Counted from the first letter of the stretch, positions 24,869 through 35,228 are shown. The stretch: DNA of 64,000 nucleotides from Moritella sp. Urea-trap-13 (GCF_002836355.1 NZ_PJCA01000001.1:434001-498000), one strand, 5' to 3'. The notes: generated by a model from the sequence alone, not told the origin. Numbers and translations: made by a program.

Positions 24869-25962
24869 TATTGCGCCCTCGTTAATACGGTATCAACTTT
24901 ATCACCCGCGCGTACAAAACCTTGGCCAACAGTAATCACTTCAGGGTGTTTGCCTAGCCCTGTTAACCAAGATCCCTGAGCATCTGCTTTAAGAATATCG
25001 ACAGGGGTAAATACCACGTGTTTATCAACGACGGTTTTAACCCCAATAACACCCTCTTCATCCAAGGCCAGCGTGGATGGGGATAACTTCACTGCCCATT
25101 CTTGACGTAATGGTAACGACAGCTCGGCACTACCACCTGCTGACAGCGTTAAGTCGCTATTATCAATTGCAACTTCGATACGGAAAGTATTGGTTGCGGC
25201 GTTTGCGACTCGAGAAATGTAACGTACTTTCCCTGTGATCTCTTGGCCACTGACCAAGCGCACCTTAGCCACTTGCTGTAATTGCACATTGGTAACATCA
25301 AGCTCGGTGACATCCGCTTTGATAATCAGTGGATTAATATCGGCGATAGTGGCAATCGGATCACCTTTGGCTAAATAGTCGCCGACTTCGACATGACGTT
25401 CATTCAAAATACCGGAAATAGGCGCAATAATGACGGTTTTTTCTAACTGTAATTTAATAGTGAAGACATTGGTTGAAGCATCCATGAGTGCGCTCGCCGC
25501 TTCCGCTAACCGGGCTTTACCTTGAAAACCTTGGGCGGCAAGCTTTTTTGCGCCTTCATATTCAATTTCACGTTGTTTATATAAAGTCTTAGCACGCTGC
25601 AATAACTGTGGCAGATCGTTTTCTTCCATGCGCACAATAATGTCACCTTTATTGACAAAACTACCGCGTTTGGCCAGTACTGCCTCTACCCGACCAGCGA
25701 TTTCAGCGCCAAGATTGGTTTCACGATCGGCTGCCGTACGGCCATAAAGAGAAATGGAACGAGCGACCAACTGTGCATCAAACTGCTGAGTACGTACTTG
25801 TGGGATAGGTTTAGCCACAACCGTGTTGCTAGTGGCATTATCTGCTTGCTCACCTTGTCCACCAGTCGTGCCAGTTGTCATCCATAACATAAAGGCAGCC
25901 GCAATCAGCGATGCTTGAAATAATGGCTTTTTAACAATAGCCAGCGCAGTGAAGTGATTCAT
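24868..25962 (-). CDS. RND efflux periplasmic adaptor (membrane fusion protein)
   Basis: The best start is the ATG at 25962, with AAAGGA six bases upstream, giving 364 aa; longer starts up to 26013 lack a ribosome site. After an N-terminal membrane anchor/signal segment (IVKKPLFQASLIAAAFMLW) come the lipoyl-like and hairpin domains (GRVEAVLAKRGSFVNKGDIIVRM; alpha hairpin about 110-170) and a beta-barrel domain. Its partner is the adjacent RND pump, with a one-base start-stop overlap. A possible TetR-like site lies upstream near 26039. Confidence 0.9.
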   Translation of the reverse strand: MNHFTALAIVKKPLFQASLIAAAFMLWMTTGTTGGQGEQADNATSNTVVAKPIPQVRTQQFDAQLVARSISLYGRTAADRETNLGAEIAGRVEAVLAKRGSFVNKGDIIVRMEENDLPQLLQRAKTLYKQREIEYEGAKKLAAQGFQGKARLAEAASALMDASTNVFTIKLQLEKTVIIAPISGILNERHVEVGDYLAKGDPIATIADINPLIIKADVTELDVTNVQLQQVAKVRLVSGQEITGKVRYISRVANAATNTFRIEVAIDNSDLTLSAGGSAELSLPLRQEWAVKLSPSTLALDEEGVIGVKTVVDKHVVFTPVDILKADAQGSWLTGLGKHPEVITVGQGFVRAGDKVDTVLTRAQ

Positions 25963-26151
25963 TATCATTCCTTTGAGCATAATTGAGTAACTATGATGCA
26001 ACATATTTAACAAGATAGGAATGGTTATAATATAAAATAAGACGATCGGTCACAAACATTAAAAAATAAGCTAGAAGCACTAATTTCTTTATAATAAAAA
26101 GAGCTAACAGGGAATGAGGGAAGGAATTAACTGTACTATGAGAAATGACAT

Positions 26152-26186
26152 AAAAAAATGCCGTACTTAACAATAGCTAAGTACGG
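26152..26186 (-). terminator. Intrinsic terminator of the erpA-like gene
   Basis: On the minus strand CCGTACTTA (26186-26178) pairs with TAAGTACGG (26169-26161) and is followed by CATTTTTTTA. It lies about 45 bases past the stop of the erpA-like gene and before the RND promoter. Confidence 0.8.
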
Positions 26187-26229
26187 ACACTATTTTTAAT
26201 TAAAACCAAGGCTTAGATTAAGCCAACGT

Positions 26230-26661
26230 TTAAATTGAGAAGCTTGAACCACAACCACAGGTTGTTGTTGCGTTCGGGTTGTTCACTAAGAAACGTGAAC
26301 CTTCTAGGCCATCAATATAGTCAACGGTGCCGTCAACTAAATATTGCAGACTCATAGAATCAACTACCATGGTTACACCGTTCTTTTCGATAACAGTGTC
26401 ACCAAAGTTAATTTTCTCATCAAAAGTAAAACCATAAGAGAAACCAGAACAACCACCGCCAGTAACATACACGCGTAATTTAAGCGCTAGATTTTCTTCT
26501 TCTGTGATCAATTCTTTCACTCGTGCTGCAGCGTTATCACTAAAATAAATAGGTAATGCCATATCATCTACACTTGCTTCCACAGCAACAGGTGTAACAG
26601 CTTGTTCAACAATCTCGTTATTGTCAGCCTGAGTTGCACCAACGTCTGTAAATAGTTCCAT
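26230..26661 (-). CDS. erpA: Iron-sulfur insertion protein ErpA with N-terminal extension
   Basis: This A-type carrier delivers iron-sulfur clusters to apoproteins such as the isoprenoid enzymes. The core ([18 protein letters not shown] onward) is very close to E. coli ErpA, with the cluster ligands Cys71, Cys135 and Cys137 (GGGCSG, CGCG). I start at the ATG at 26661 (143 aa); a GTG at 26673 is also possible. Compared with the 114-residue E. coli protein there is an extra acidic, Val/Ala-rich N-terminus of about 33 residues without a ribosome site at the canonical Met. The neighbourhood with hemL is the same as in E. coli. Confidence 0.9.
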   Translation of the reverse strand: MELFTDVGATQADNNEIVEQAVTPVAVEASVDDMALPIYFSDNAAARVKELITEEENLALKLRVYVTGGGCSGFSYGFTFDEKINFGDTVIEKNGVTMVVDSMSLQYLVDGTVDYIDGLEGSRFLVNNPNATTTCGCGSSFSI

Positions 26662-26770
26662 ATCTGATCTCACTTAAACTCGATTTATACATTCAATTAT
26701 CTAATACCTGACTAATTCAGTCAACTATCGTTTTCGACTGTTAATCACTGATGTCGATAATCGGCCTTTA

Positions 26771-27466
26771 TTAACCCGAGATCGCGTCACTGCTTTGCAA
26801 TACAGCACGCCAATCAAAGTTTTGTTTTAAATGCAGACCTGAATTCCAACGATTACCCTTTACCCGACCAATAAATGCAACACGTTCTGGTACAAAGCCT
26901 AGTGGTAATTTTATCGATGCTTCTATCGTTTGAAAATAACGGAATGAAAATGTTAGCTTTTGCTCTTTTTCATCCACCAGCTCACTCCAACGATATTCCA
27001 CTGGTTCACCTTCTTCACTGCCATAAAACACCAAATCTGCGCTGGCTTGGATGTGACGTTTTTTCTTTTCTACCTGCATCAGTACAATTTGCACAAAGTA
27101 ATAGTCTTCACTAACTTCGGGAATAAATGTCAGGCGCTCTAATTTAACCCCATTAATGACATCTTCTGGCGCCATGATACGTTGATAAAAAACGAGATCG
27201 CGTTTTAGTTCGGCATTTTCATTAAACAAAATACGTTGTTGTTCAGTCAACTGGTCTACCAGAATCTGTGAGGTTTGCAGTTCCACTTCAACTTGCGCCT
27301 TCACCTTGCTGGTTTCTGTAAAGGCGGTATTAAGGCGTGCAATTTCATCATCTTTCATGGTTATTTTTGCTGCTGACTCCATGCCTTTCAGATAAGAAAA
27401 ACCATAACCCAATAATATAGCGAGCGCCAATAACACGATGTAACGTGGTTTAATAAACTTAAGCAT
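26771..27466 (-). CDS. DUF6776 family single-pass membrane protein
   Basis: This 231-aa protein has one membrane helix at residues 9-29 (YIVLLALAILLGYGF), a coiled coil (45-105, LNTAFTETSKVKAQVEVELQ region) and a C-terminal beta-rich domain (110-225). The motif around FYQRIMAPE and GLHL is what I associate with DUF6776, found beside erpA and hemL in marine gammaproteobacteria. Its function is unknown. It is divergent from hemL and separated from erpA by about 110 bases on the same strand. Confidence 0.7.
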   Translation of the reverse strand: MLKFIKPRYIVLLALAILLGYGFSYLKGMESAAKITMKDDEIARLNTAFTETSKVKAQVEVELQTSQILVDQLTEQQRILFNENAELKRDLVFYQRIMAPEDVINGVKLERLTFIPEVSEDYYFVQIVLMQVEKKKRHIQASADLVFYGSEEGEPVEYRWSELVDEKEQKLTFSFRYFQTIEASIKLPLGFVPERVAFIGRVKGNRWNSGLHLKQNFDWRAVLQSSDAISG

Positions 27467-27657
27467 GTCGGCCTTTTGTCGTGAGGATGGATAAAAATAA
27501 AGCGCTATTTTAACGATTCTGCCGATGAAAACAAAGACAAGTTAAATGTAAGTCGCTAAAAATGTAAAAAATCTACGCTTAAACCAATGAACAGGTATAA
27601 TGAGCGCCTGAAATTTTCTTCATAATTAGTCCCAGACAGTAGATAAAAGGATTGCAG

Positions 27658-28941
27658 ATGTCAAAATCAAGCCAACTTTTCACGCAAGCTCAAGCAATTA
27701 TTCCTGGTGGCGTTAACTCACCAGTGCGCGCATTTAATGGCGTTGGTGGTAGCCCACTCTTTATTCAACGTGCCGAAGGCGCGCGTATCTATGATGTAGA
27801 CGGCAAAGCCTATATTGATTATGTGGGTTCTTGGGGTCCGATGATCTTGGGTCATAACCACCCTGCAATCAAATCTGCAGTACTTGCTGCTGTTGAAAAT
27901 GGCTTAAGTTTTGGCGCACCGACTGAAATCGAAGTGATCATGGCGCAAAAAGTACAATCTATGGTGCCATCAATGGAACAGATCCGTATGGTTAGCTCTG
28001 GTACAGAAGCTACCATGAGTGCGATCCGCTTAGCGCGTGGTTACACTAATCGTGACAAGATCTTAAAATTTGAAGGTTGCTACCATGGCCATGCAGACTC
28101 GCTACTGGTTAAAGCTGGTTCAGGCGCATTGACATTAGGTCAACCAAGCTCTCCAGGTATCCCTGCTGACTTTGCTAAACACACATTAACAGCAACGTTC
28201 AATGATCTAGCATCTGTTGAAGCATTATTTGCGGAATACCCAGAAGACATCTCGTGCATCATTGTAGAACCAGTTGCGGGCAACATGAACTGCATTCCAC
28301 CACAAGACGGTTTCCTCCAAGGTCTACGTACTATTTGTGATAAATACAATGCGGTACTTATCTTTGATGAAGTAATGACAGGTTTCCGCGTTGCAACAGG
28401 TTGTGCACAAGCACTCTATCAAGTAAAACCAGACCTAACGACATTAGGTAAAGTGATCGGTGGCGGTATGCCAGTGGGCGCATTTGGCGGTAAACTTGAA
28501 ATAATGCAATACATAGCGCCAACAGGTCCGGTATACCAAGCTGGTACGTTATCAGGTAACCCAATTGCAATGGCGGCTGGTTTAGCGGCATTAAACGAAA
28601 TTGACAAACCAGAAGTGGCAGCGCAATTAAGTGCCAGCACTAAGCAACTAGCTGAAGGCCTTAAAGCCGCCGCAGTACGTCAAAACATCCCACTAGCGGT
28701 AAACTATGTGGGCGGTATGTTTGGTTTCTTCTTTACTGACCAAGCTGAAATCACTGGATTTGAAGGCGTATTCAAATGTGACGCAGAACGCTTTAAGCAG
28801 TTCTTCCACCTGATGTTGGCTGAAGGTGTTTACCTTGCACCATCAGCATTTGAAGCCGGTTTCTTATCTACTGCGCATACCGCGGCAGATATTGAAGCAA
28901 CAATTGCAGCTGCTGAACGTTGTTTTGCTAAACTAGCGTAA
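27658..28941 (+). CDS. hemL: Glutamate-1-semialdehyde 2,1-aminomutase HemL
   Basis: HemL converts glutamate-1-semialdehyde to 5-aminolevulinate, the C5 route to haem and other tetrapyrroles. The ATG at 27658 (AAGG seven bases upstream) gives 427 aa, close to the E. coli 426; a TTG at 27652 is rejected. The PLP lysine is in [17 protein letters not shown]. Other motifs are [23 protein letters not shown] and [11 protein letters not shown]. It ends at a strong terminator and lies near mrcB as in E. coli. Confidence 0.97.
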   Translation: MSKSSQLFTQAQAIIPGGVNSPVRAFNGVGGSPLFIQRAEGARIYDVDGKAYIDYVGSWGPMILGHNHPAIKSAVLAAVENGLSFGAPTEIEVIMAQKVQSMVPSMEQIRMVSSGTEATMSAIRLARGYTNRDKILKFEGCYHGHADSLLVKAGSGALTLGQPSSPGIPADFAKHTLTATFNDLASVEALFAEYPEDISCIIVEPVAGNMNCIPPQDGFLQGLRTICDKYNAVLIFDEVMTGFRVATGCAQALYQVKPDLTTLGKVIGGGMPVGAFGGKLEIMQYIAPTGPVYQAGTLSGNPIAMAAGLAALNEIDKPEVAAQLSASTKQLAEGLKAAAVRQNIPLAVNYVGGMFGFFFTDQAEITGFEGVFKCDAERFKQFFHLMLAEGVYLAPSAFEAGFLSTAHTAADIEATIAAAERCFAKLA

Positions 28942-28990
28942 CAATTCCACCGTTAAAAGTATGATGAAAGTACCATTTTCATGATTTAAT

Positions 28991-29014
28991 TAAGCCCTAT
29001 CTTAGGGCTTTTTT
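28991..29014 (+). terminator. Intrinsic terminator of hemL
   Basis: TAAGCCCTA (28991-28999) pairs with TAGGGCTT (29003-29010) around a 3-base loop and continues into TTTTTT. Confidence 0.9.
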
Positions 29015-29324
29015 GTGCCTTTTTTTTACCTCGTAAAAGTACTAGGCAAAAATAAGTTCAACTACTTTGGTTAAAATGCCATAAATAACGTATTAAACAT
29101 GATAATTTAACTGCAAAATGTATAATAGCCGACAAAAATAACCGTATATCAATGGTTTTATAAAAACTAATATTAGCGCTAAACTTTTTGCCGCACCGGC
29201 CGAAAGTATTAACAGTGAGTTGATAGCATTAGGATTTAATGAATAAATGTCTAATACTTATTAACCAAAGACGCTTGCTGTTACTGTTGCGCAAAATAAT
29301 TACATAGATGAACATGGACTCATT
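29015..29324. other. Gap between hemL and the outer-membrane protein gene
   Basis: No complete gene is supported. A 34-codon open segment without a start (29142-29246) has protein-like codon use (ending SINSELIALGFNE) and might be a gene remnant, but its origin is unknown to me. The rest is AT-rich and featureless. Confidence 0.5.
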
Positions 29325-30002
29325 ATGAAAAAACAACTACTTGCACTAACTCTTCTTACCGGTCTTTCAAACAACGTTATGGCTGATGTTATTGGTACCT
29401 ATTTTGGTGCGGACGTATGGCAATCAGGTGTTGATGGTACCCTTAGCTACAAAGGCAATGATCTTGCAGCTACTGGTTATGAAGATACTTACAACTACCG
29501 TATGTATGTGAAAGTGGAACACCCGATTCCATTAATTCCAAATGCAGCACTAAGCTTCTCGAATGTAGATGTTGAAGGCTCTTCAGCGAACGAAAATGTT
29601 AACTTAAAAACGGTTGATTTCACCCTGTACTATGAATTCCTAGACAATGACATTGTATCACTTGATGCCGGTGTTACATGGCGTCAACTGAACGGTACTT
29701 TCGAAGATGGTAGTACTGATGTGTCATTCTCAGGTCCATTACCTATGGGTTATGTTTATGGTGAAGTTGGCCTGCCAATGTTCCCACTTAAAGCGTTCGC
29801 AATGGTAAATGCCATTGGTATCACCGGCGATGTATACGGCGATGCTGAAATTGGCTTGGCTTTCATGTTAAACCCAGGTTATGTACTAGATTGGTCTATC
29901 CGTGCGGGTTACCGTATTCAACAGCTTGACTTTAAAGTTGATGACGTGAAAGCAGATGCAACAATTGATGGTGTGTTTGTTGGTTTAGAAGGTCACTTCT
30001 AA
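29325..30002 (+). CDS. TIGR04219-type outer-membrane beta-barrel protein
   Basis: This 225-aa exported protein has a signal peptide (1-20, ending VMADV) and alternating hydrophobic strands ending in an aromatic residue (GHF), as required for BAM recognition. The start IGTYFGADVWQSG and the pattern of strands through VRAGYRIQ and FVGLEGHF match what I know of the TIGR04219 family of marine gammaproteobacteria. The function is unknown, perhaps a small porin. It ends at a strong terminator. Confidence 0.8.
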   Translation: MKKQLLALTLLTGLSNNVMADVIGTYFGADVWQSGVDGTLSYKGNDLAATGYEDTYNYRMYVKVEHPIPLIPNAALSFSNVDVEGSSANENVNLKTVDFTLYYEFLDNDIVSLDAGVTWRQLNGTFEDGSTDVSFSGPLPMGYVYGEVGLPMFPLKAFAMVNAIGITGDVYGDAEIGLAFMLNPGYVLDWSIRAGYRIQQLDFKVDDVKADATIDGVFVGLEGHF

Positions 30003-30051
30003 ATACCATTCATCTTTTAAATAATAAGATGAATGACGAAGACAAATAGAT

Positions 30052-30081
30052 AAACGGCGAGCCATTAGGCTCGCCGTTTTT
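30052..30081 (+). terminator. Terminator of the outer-membrane protein gene
   Basis: AAACGGCGAGCC (30052-30063) pairs perfectly with GGCTCGCCGTTT (30068-30079) around ATTA, followed by T residues. Confidence 0.92.
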
Positions 30082-30087
30082 AGTTTT

Positions 30088-30125
30088 ATTACTTTATTAC
30101 TTTATTACTTTATTACTTTATTACT
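30088..30125. repeat. Octanucleotide tandem repeat
   Basis: ATTACTTT is repeated four times with a partial fifth unit, just after the outer-membrane protein terminator and before the mrcB 3' end. Confidence 0.85.
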
Positions 30126-30169
30126 GACTATATTATTTACTACTTTAATAATAATGATAACTGACTAAG

Positions 30170-32461
30170 TTAATTCACCGCTAAACTATCCGCACCACGT
30201 AATTTCATATAATCGCCAAAGACCGTCAATGCTCCGCTCGACCCCGTTAATGTCGAGGTCTTATTATCATCACGGCCAACCCAGACAGTCACTACGTCAC
30301 GATTATCTAATCCGACAAACCAGCTATCGCGTAACTTATCGGTTGAACCGGTTTTGCCCGCAAAGTTAATGCCGGGGAACTGCCAGCTTAAACGGCGCGC
30401 GGTACCTTGCTTAGCGACCAATGTCATATTATAAATTGTCAGATCGGTATATTTACGATCAAAACGACGGTTACCTTTTAAGTCTTGTTGATAAACCAAA
30501 TCGCCGTCTTCATCAACCACAGCAACCAGCGCTGTCAACTTATGGTATTCACCTGCGGTCGCAATCGTTTGATACATTTGAGATACTTGAAACGGTGACA
30601 TATTTAACGCCCCGAGTAACATTGACGGGTAGTGATTATCGACTTTTTTAACGCCCAGACGTTTTAAACTTTCAATGACATTATCAACCCCAAGCGCCAT
30701 ACCTAAATTAACCGTTGGTACGTTCAGCGACTGCATCAAGGCTTGATATAACGGCACTTCACCACGGTATTTTCGGTCATAATTTTTTGGTTGCCAATTA
30801 TTACCGTACTGGTTATTTAAGCGCAGCGGTTTATCTTCTAACGGTGAGTTAAGGTCATAACCTTGTTCAAACGCGGTTAAATAAATCGCAGGTTTAACCA
30901 CAGAACCAATCGAACGCGAGGCATCAAGCGCCCGGTTAAAACCCGCATACTGGGTATTACGTCCACCGACAAGTGCAGTCACTCGACCATATTGGCGATC
31001 TGTTACTACCATTGCCGTTTCTAGTCCGGAGATGTGACGGGCTTTCTCTAAGCGCGGTAGACTTTCACTAATCGCGGTTTCTGCAGCACGCTGCGCGAGT
31101 GGATCTAAACTGGTAAATATTTTTAATCCCGATTGATCATAGAGTGCCTCACCAAACGTGGTTTTTAACTCTCTACGCAGCAATGACATAAATGCCGGCG
31201 CTTTCGATACGCTCATGTGGCCACGCGGTATAATCCCCAACGGACGCGCAATTGCCGCACGATATTCAGCGGTACTGATTTTACCGTTTTTAGATAATAA
31301 GCGGATGATCATGTCACGACGTTCAAGCGCACGTTCCGGATAACGCCATGGGTCATAAAACGACGGGCCTTTAACCACTGCCACCAAAAACGCCATTTGG
31401 TCTATGCTCAATTCCGGTACCGGTCGACCAAAATAAAAGTAACTCGCTAAACCAAAACCATAGACACCATCACTGTAATTTTGGCCTAAATACACTTCAT
31501 TAAGGTAACCACTTAATACCGCATCTTTACTTAAACGATAGTTAATTAATAGCGCCATGTAGGCTTCGTTAAACTTACGCCAAAAGCTACGTTGACGGGT
31601 TAAGAAAAAGTTTTTCACTAATTGCTGAGTTAAAGTACTACCACCTTGCACTGTGCGTCCAGCATTCATATTGGCAAATGCAGCTCGTACAATCGCCACA
31701 GGAGATACACCGCTGTGATGGTAGAAATTACGGTCTTCCACTAGCAATAAGGTGTCTACTAACAGTTGTGGGTAGTTCTGTAATTCCACCAAGATACGGT
31801 CTTCTTGATTAGGTGCTTGTAAAGTATCAAGCAACATAGGATCAAGATTGACGGAATTAAGGTGTTTACCGGTTTGCTGATCGCGAATACTGACTAAGCG
31901 GTTATCTGCAAAGCTTAAAAATAGCGCCTGATCAGGTTCGGTACCATCGAGATAAGTAAAGCTTCGGCGCAATAATTCCACTTTAGTCTTGGAGACTGAA
32001 AACTGCCCTGCACTGCGTGGTTTAGCTACTTTTAAATAATTCAGTAACACCAATTCTTCAACCAACTTGTCGTGGGGTAAAAACATGCCAGGTGTTAACT
32101 CTAAGCTACGAGCATAGATCTGCGCTGGTGTTTTCCAAATAGGACCAGAGAATCGCGCTTGGATCTTACTGTCTAAATACATGCCGTAAAGAACAAAAAT
32201 TGCCGAAAATGCCAAGCTAAATTTGAACATGAAAATAGCGAGACTGCGTTTCCAAGTTCGATTTTTAGCTTTACTGGTTTTTTTCTTGGTGGTTTTTCTG
32301 GCGGTCGTTTTTTTGGCTGCTGGTTTTGTTGCTGGTTTTGTTGCTGGTTTAGCTGCTGGTTTAGCGGGTGTTTTAGCGGGTGTTTTGCGTTTGCTGACCG
32401 GTTTTTTGGGAGCATCAGTTACGGGACGTTTAGCCAAGAGAAAGGGTCCTAGAAATTGCAT
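30170..32461 (-). CDS. mrcB: Bifunctional penicillin-binding protein 1b
   Basis: PBP1b makes peptidoglycan with a glycosyltransferase and a transpeptidase domain. The ATG at 32461 gives 763 aa (a TTG one codon earlier is also open). An unusual Lys/Ala/Pro-rich cytoplasmic tail (about 20-65, PAKTPAKPAAKP repeats) precedes one membrane helix (70-95). Next are a UB2H-like region, the transglycosylase (EDRNFYHHSGVSP, GRTVQGGSTLTQQLVKNFFLT) and the transpeptidase (SIGSVVKPAIYL active Ser, SLNVPTVNLG, KTGSTD). The order mrcB-hrpB is conserved in enterobacteria. The A/T-rich promoter region shows no strong ribosome site. Confidence 0.94.
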   Translation of the reverse strand: MQFLGPFLLAKRPVTDAPKKPVSKRKTPAKTPAKPAAKPATKPATKPAAKKTTARKTTKKKTSKAKNRTWKRSLAIFMFKFSLAFSAIFVLYGMYLDSKIQARFSGPIWKTPAQIYARSLELTPGMFLPHDKLVEELVLLNYLKVAKPRSAGQFSVSKTKVELLRRSFTYLDGTEPDQALFLSFADNRLVSIRDQQTGKHLNSVNLDPMLLDTLQAPNQEDRILVELQNYPQLLVDTLLLVEDRNFYHHSGVSPVAIVRAAFANMNAGRTVQGGSTLTQQLVKNFFLTRQRSFWRKFNEAYMALLINYRLSKDAVLSGYLNEVYLGQNYSDGVYGFGLASYFYFGRPVPELSIDQMAFLVAVVKGPSFYDPWRYPERALERRDMIIRLLSKNGKISTAEYRAAIARPLGIIPRGHMSVSKAPAFMSLLRRELKTTFGEALYDQSGLKIFTSLDPLAQRAAETAISESLPRLEKARHISGLETAMVVTDRQYGRVTALVGGRNTQYAGFNRALDASRSIGSVVKPAIYLTAFEQGYDLNSPLEDKPLRLNNQYGNNWQPKNYDRKYRGEVPLYQALMQSLNVPTVNLGMALGVDNVIESLKRLGVKKVDNHYPSMLLGALNMSPFQVSQMYQTIATAGEYHKLTALVAVVDEDGDLVYQQDLKGNRRFDRKYTDLTIYNMTLVAKQGTARRLSWQFPGINFAGKTGSTDKLRDSWFVGLDNRDVVTVWVGRDDNKTSTLTGSSGALTVFGDYMKLRGADSLAVN

Positions 32462-32555
32462 CAAATACGATCTAATACGATAAAATAAAAAAACGTAATA
32501 AAGAATAGTTAGTTTACCCTGTTCCCTCCTCCCAACTCAACCGTTGCGAGGCTAT

Positions 32556-33044
32556 TTAAACGACCTTAACCATATATAATTCATTGTCCGCTAGGTCGTC
32601 AATCATCCCTGGCGGCTTTACTGTTTGTTGCTTGAATCCCGTATTTTCATAGAATGCGATCGCGTTCTCATTATTGACCATAACGGTCAATTCTAGCAGT
32701 GGTAACTGATGTAGCCGGGCCCAGCCGTCAATATGCAACAATAACTGCCGCCCAAGTCCTCTGCCAATACTCGCTTGTTCAATGCCAATAACCACGGATA
32801 CGCGCTGACTATCACCGCTAATATAACCGGTGATAGCAATCGCAAATCCAAGCAGCTTATGTTCGCCTGCCTCTATCACATACAGCACTTGGGCTGGCGA
32901 GTTAATAAATAACGCCAGATGCTCACAGAGTTCAGCGGCACTATTTTGTTCACCCATGGCCAAGAACGGGGTTTCGTCATTCAATTGGCAAAATAATGTG
33001 GATAAGACTAGTGCATCACTCACCTTGACTGGTCGAATTACCAT
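32556..33044 (-). CDS. GNAT family N-acetyltransferase
   Basis: This 162-aa protein has the acetyl-CoA binding motif Q/R-x2-G-x-G/A (ASIGRGLGRQLLLHID) and the N-terminal and C-terminal GNAT strands (VNNENAIAFYENTGFKQQ). The substrate is unknown. It lies upstream of mrcB on the same strand and is divergent from arfB. Its length is normal for the family. Confidence 0.8.
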   Translation of the reverse strand: MVIRPVKVSDALVLSTLFCQLNDETPFLAMGEQNSAAELCEHLALFINSPAQVLYVIEAGEHKLLGFAIAITGYISGDSQRVSVVIGIEQASIGRGLGRQLLLHIDGWARLHQLPLLELTVMVNNENAIAFYENTGFKQQTVKPPGMIDDLADNELYMVKVV

Positions 33045-33236
33045 GATAAATACGCTCTACTAACATAGAAGATAATAACTGCTAAGCATTAACAACTCAC
33101 AAATGAGCATTAAGCGTTGAACGTTAACAGCTGAATATTGAGAACTAAAAATTGCAAATTAACAATCGCAGGAAACAGGAGTATCATAGGCATATACCCA
33201 AATTACTTCAAGATACCCAATCACCAAGGTTTATTA

Positions 33237-33650
33237 ATGCTCGTAATCTCTAGCAATGTGTCAATTCCCGATTCAGAAATTGATATTCAAGCCATTCGCG
33301 CACAAGGTGCCGGTGGTCAAAACGTCAATAAAGTATCAACAGCGATCCATTTACGCTTTGATATCAAGGCTTCGTCATTACCGGAGTTTTATAAAGAAAG
33401 GTTATTGGCATTACGCGATCACCGCATCACCAAAGACGGCGTAATAATAATTAAGTCGCAAGAATCACGCAGTCAAGATTTTAACAAGCAGGTAGCGTTT
33501 GAACGCTTAGTTGAATTGATTAAACAGGCGACAGTGATCCAAAAGGCCCGTCGTGAAACCAAACCGAGTCGTAATGCCAAAAAGAAACGTATGGACACTA
33601 AAACTCAGCGTGGTAAAACTAAAAATATGCGCGGTAAAGTGAGTCTTTAA
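33237..33650 (+). CDS. arfB: Alternative ribosome-rescue factor ArfB (peptidyl-tRNA hydrolase)
   Basis: ArfB rescues ribosomes stalled without a stop codon by inserting its basic tail into the empty mRNA channel and hydrolysing peptidyl-tRNA with GGQ. The ATG at 33237 (AAGG eight bases upstream) gives 137 aa; the frame upstream to 33138 has no conserved residues. [12 protein letters not shown] holds the GGQ and the C-terminus is Lys/Arg-rich ([20 protein letters not shown]). The stop overlaps the stop of the convergent M23 peptidase gene by 4 bases (TTAA). Confidence 0.92.
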   Translation: MLVISSNVSIPDSEIDIQAIRAQGAGGQNVNKVSTAIHLRFDIKASSLPEFYKERLLALRDHRITKDGVIIIKSQESRSQDFNKQVAFERLVELIKQATVIQKARRETKPSRNAKKKRMDTKTQRGKTKNMRGKVSL

Positions 33651-35092
33651 CTTTCCTTCCAAGCCGCATGATAATTACTTAACGCCAGTTTGAATGCCGC
33701 TTGTTGCTTTTTCTCAATCGCAGTTGCAATCGGTATATCCGCTGTCATGGCATTCACCGCACGGCCACGCATATGTAGTTCATAATGCAGATGCGCTCCG
33801 GTAGTACGGCCACTATTACCTGATAGTGCAATTTTCTGCCCACGTTTAATTCGCTGACCTTTTTTCACTAACACCTTACTTAGGTGTAAGAAACGAGTAC
33901 GGTATGTTTGGCCGTTTGAGATCTCGATATACAAGCCTGCATACTTATGATTAAGCACACGCGATACCACACCATCGCCAGTGGCATAAATAGGCGTGCC
34001 AATAGGTACAGCAAAATCAGTACCATTATGCGGACGTAACAATCCCGTCACCGGATGTGTACGGTTGGGATTAAAGCTGGATGATATACGATATTTACTG
34101 CTAACCGGACGACGCACAAAAGCACGTTCAATACTTAATCCCGCTTCATCATAATAAGCACCTTCATACAAGTAGGCACTAATATTACGACTACGGTTAT
34201 TAATACTCACCGCGTCAATACGATTTTCACCAGTACGTTCGTCACCTATATATTGACGCGATACCAATACTTTGAAAGTATCACCACTACGTAAATCACG
34301 GCTAAAATTAATTTTGTCTTTTAATAAGCTGGCAATAAATTGCGCTTCAAATAACGATAACCCGGCTGTTTTGGCCGAGCCTGCAAAACTGTATTCAACC
34401 TTACCAATATAACTGTGCTCACGCCATTCACCATCAAGGGTTATTTGCTCGAACTCAAAACCATTATCACCCGAACGTTTATAGACCACTTGATGCGCGA
34501 GACTAATTTGTAATTCAAGGCGCGTTAACTCACCTTCAAACTCGGTAAAGACTAAGGTTTGTCCCGGTTTAATACTGTCTAATGCCAGTACGTTTAAATC
34601 CACTTCCAGAATTTGGTATAAACTAGTTTGGCTTAAATCTAATTGCGCAAAAATAGCCCCTAAAGTGTCACCCTTTTGGATCACGTAGTTAATTGTTTTT
34701 GGATACGCCTTTGCCAATTCTGCCGCGATTGATGCCACCGCTGATTCAGTCACCGTTGCGCCCTGTGCATTGGCGTCATAAAGGGGTGATTCTGGGTCAT
34801 AGGTAAGATCAGTTGCCACAGGTATCGCGCTATCAACCGATGCTGTAGATGCAGTTTCTGATACTGGCTCAGATAACAGTTCAGGTGCTGGCTCTTTATT
34901 AGATTTTTGATTAGATAGTAGCGCCGCACTTGTTATTTGCGGATCCTCTGCTGTCATAGGCGCAGCCTTTATCTCAGCACTTGCCTCGACTTTATCACCC
35001 ACAGGTAATAGCGCGACAATGCCCAGCAATACGCTGGTTAATAGCACCCACATCAGTACTAGTTGTAATTTATTGTTCTTAATTGACGACAT
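33647..35092 (-). CDS. Murein DD-endopeptidase of the MepM/ShyA type (M23 family)
   Basis: This 481-aa protein has an N-terminal membrane anchor ([17 protein letters not shown]), a linker rich in Ala/Ser/Glu, a LysM-like/OapA region (130-220) and an M23 catalytic domain (350-460). Zinc ligands are His and Asp in RPHNGTDFA and HxH in [10 protein letters not shown]. Such enzymes cut peptide crosslinks to allow cell-wall growth. It overlaps arfB tail to tail. Standard neighbours of mepM (tyrS/anmK) are absent, so the exact orthologue is uncertain. Confidence 0.88.
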   Translation of the reverse strand: MSSIKNNKLQLVLMWVLLTSVLLGIVALLPVGDKVEASAEIKAAPMTAEDPQITSAALLSNQKSNKEPAPELLSEPVSETASTASVDSAIPVATDLTYDPESPLYDANAQGATVTESAVASIAAELAKAYPKTINYVIQKGDTLGAIFAQLDLSQTSLYQILEVDLNVLALDSIKPGQTLVFTEFEGELTRLELQISLAHQVVYKRSGDNGFEFEQITLDGEWREHSYIGKVEYSFAGSAKTAGLSLFEAQFIASLLKDKINFSRDLRSGDTFKVLVSRQYIGDERTGENRIDAVSINNRSRNISAYLYEGAYYDEAGLSIERAFVRRPVSSKYRISSSFNPNRTHPVTGLLRPHNGTDFAVPIGTPIYATGDGVVSRVLNHKYAGLYIEISNGQTYRTRFLHLSKVLVKKGQRIKRGQKIALSGNSGRTTGAHLHYELHMRGRAVNAMTADIPIATAIEKKQQAAFKLALSNYHAAWKES

Positions 35093-35228
35093 TAATGAAT
35101 ACCCAATACTCGTTCAAAATAGCCGTAATTAGCATAATAAGGCCGAAATGGTATACCACAATAAAACAAAGGCATAGTATAGATAGCGTAAAAGTGTGTA
35201 AATCAGTTGAAAAATTTGAATTCAGCAA

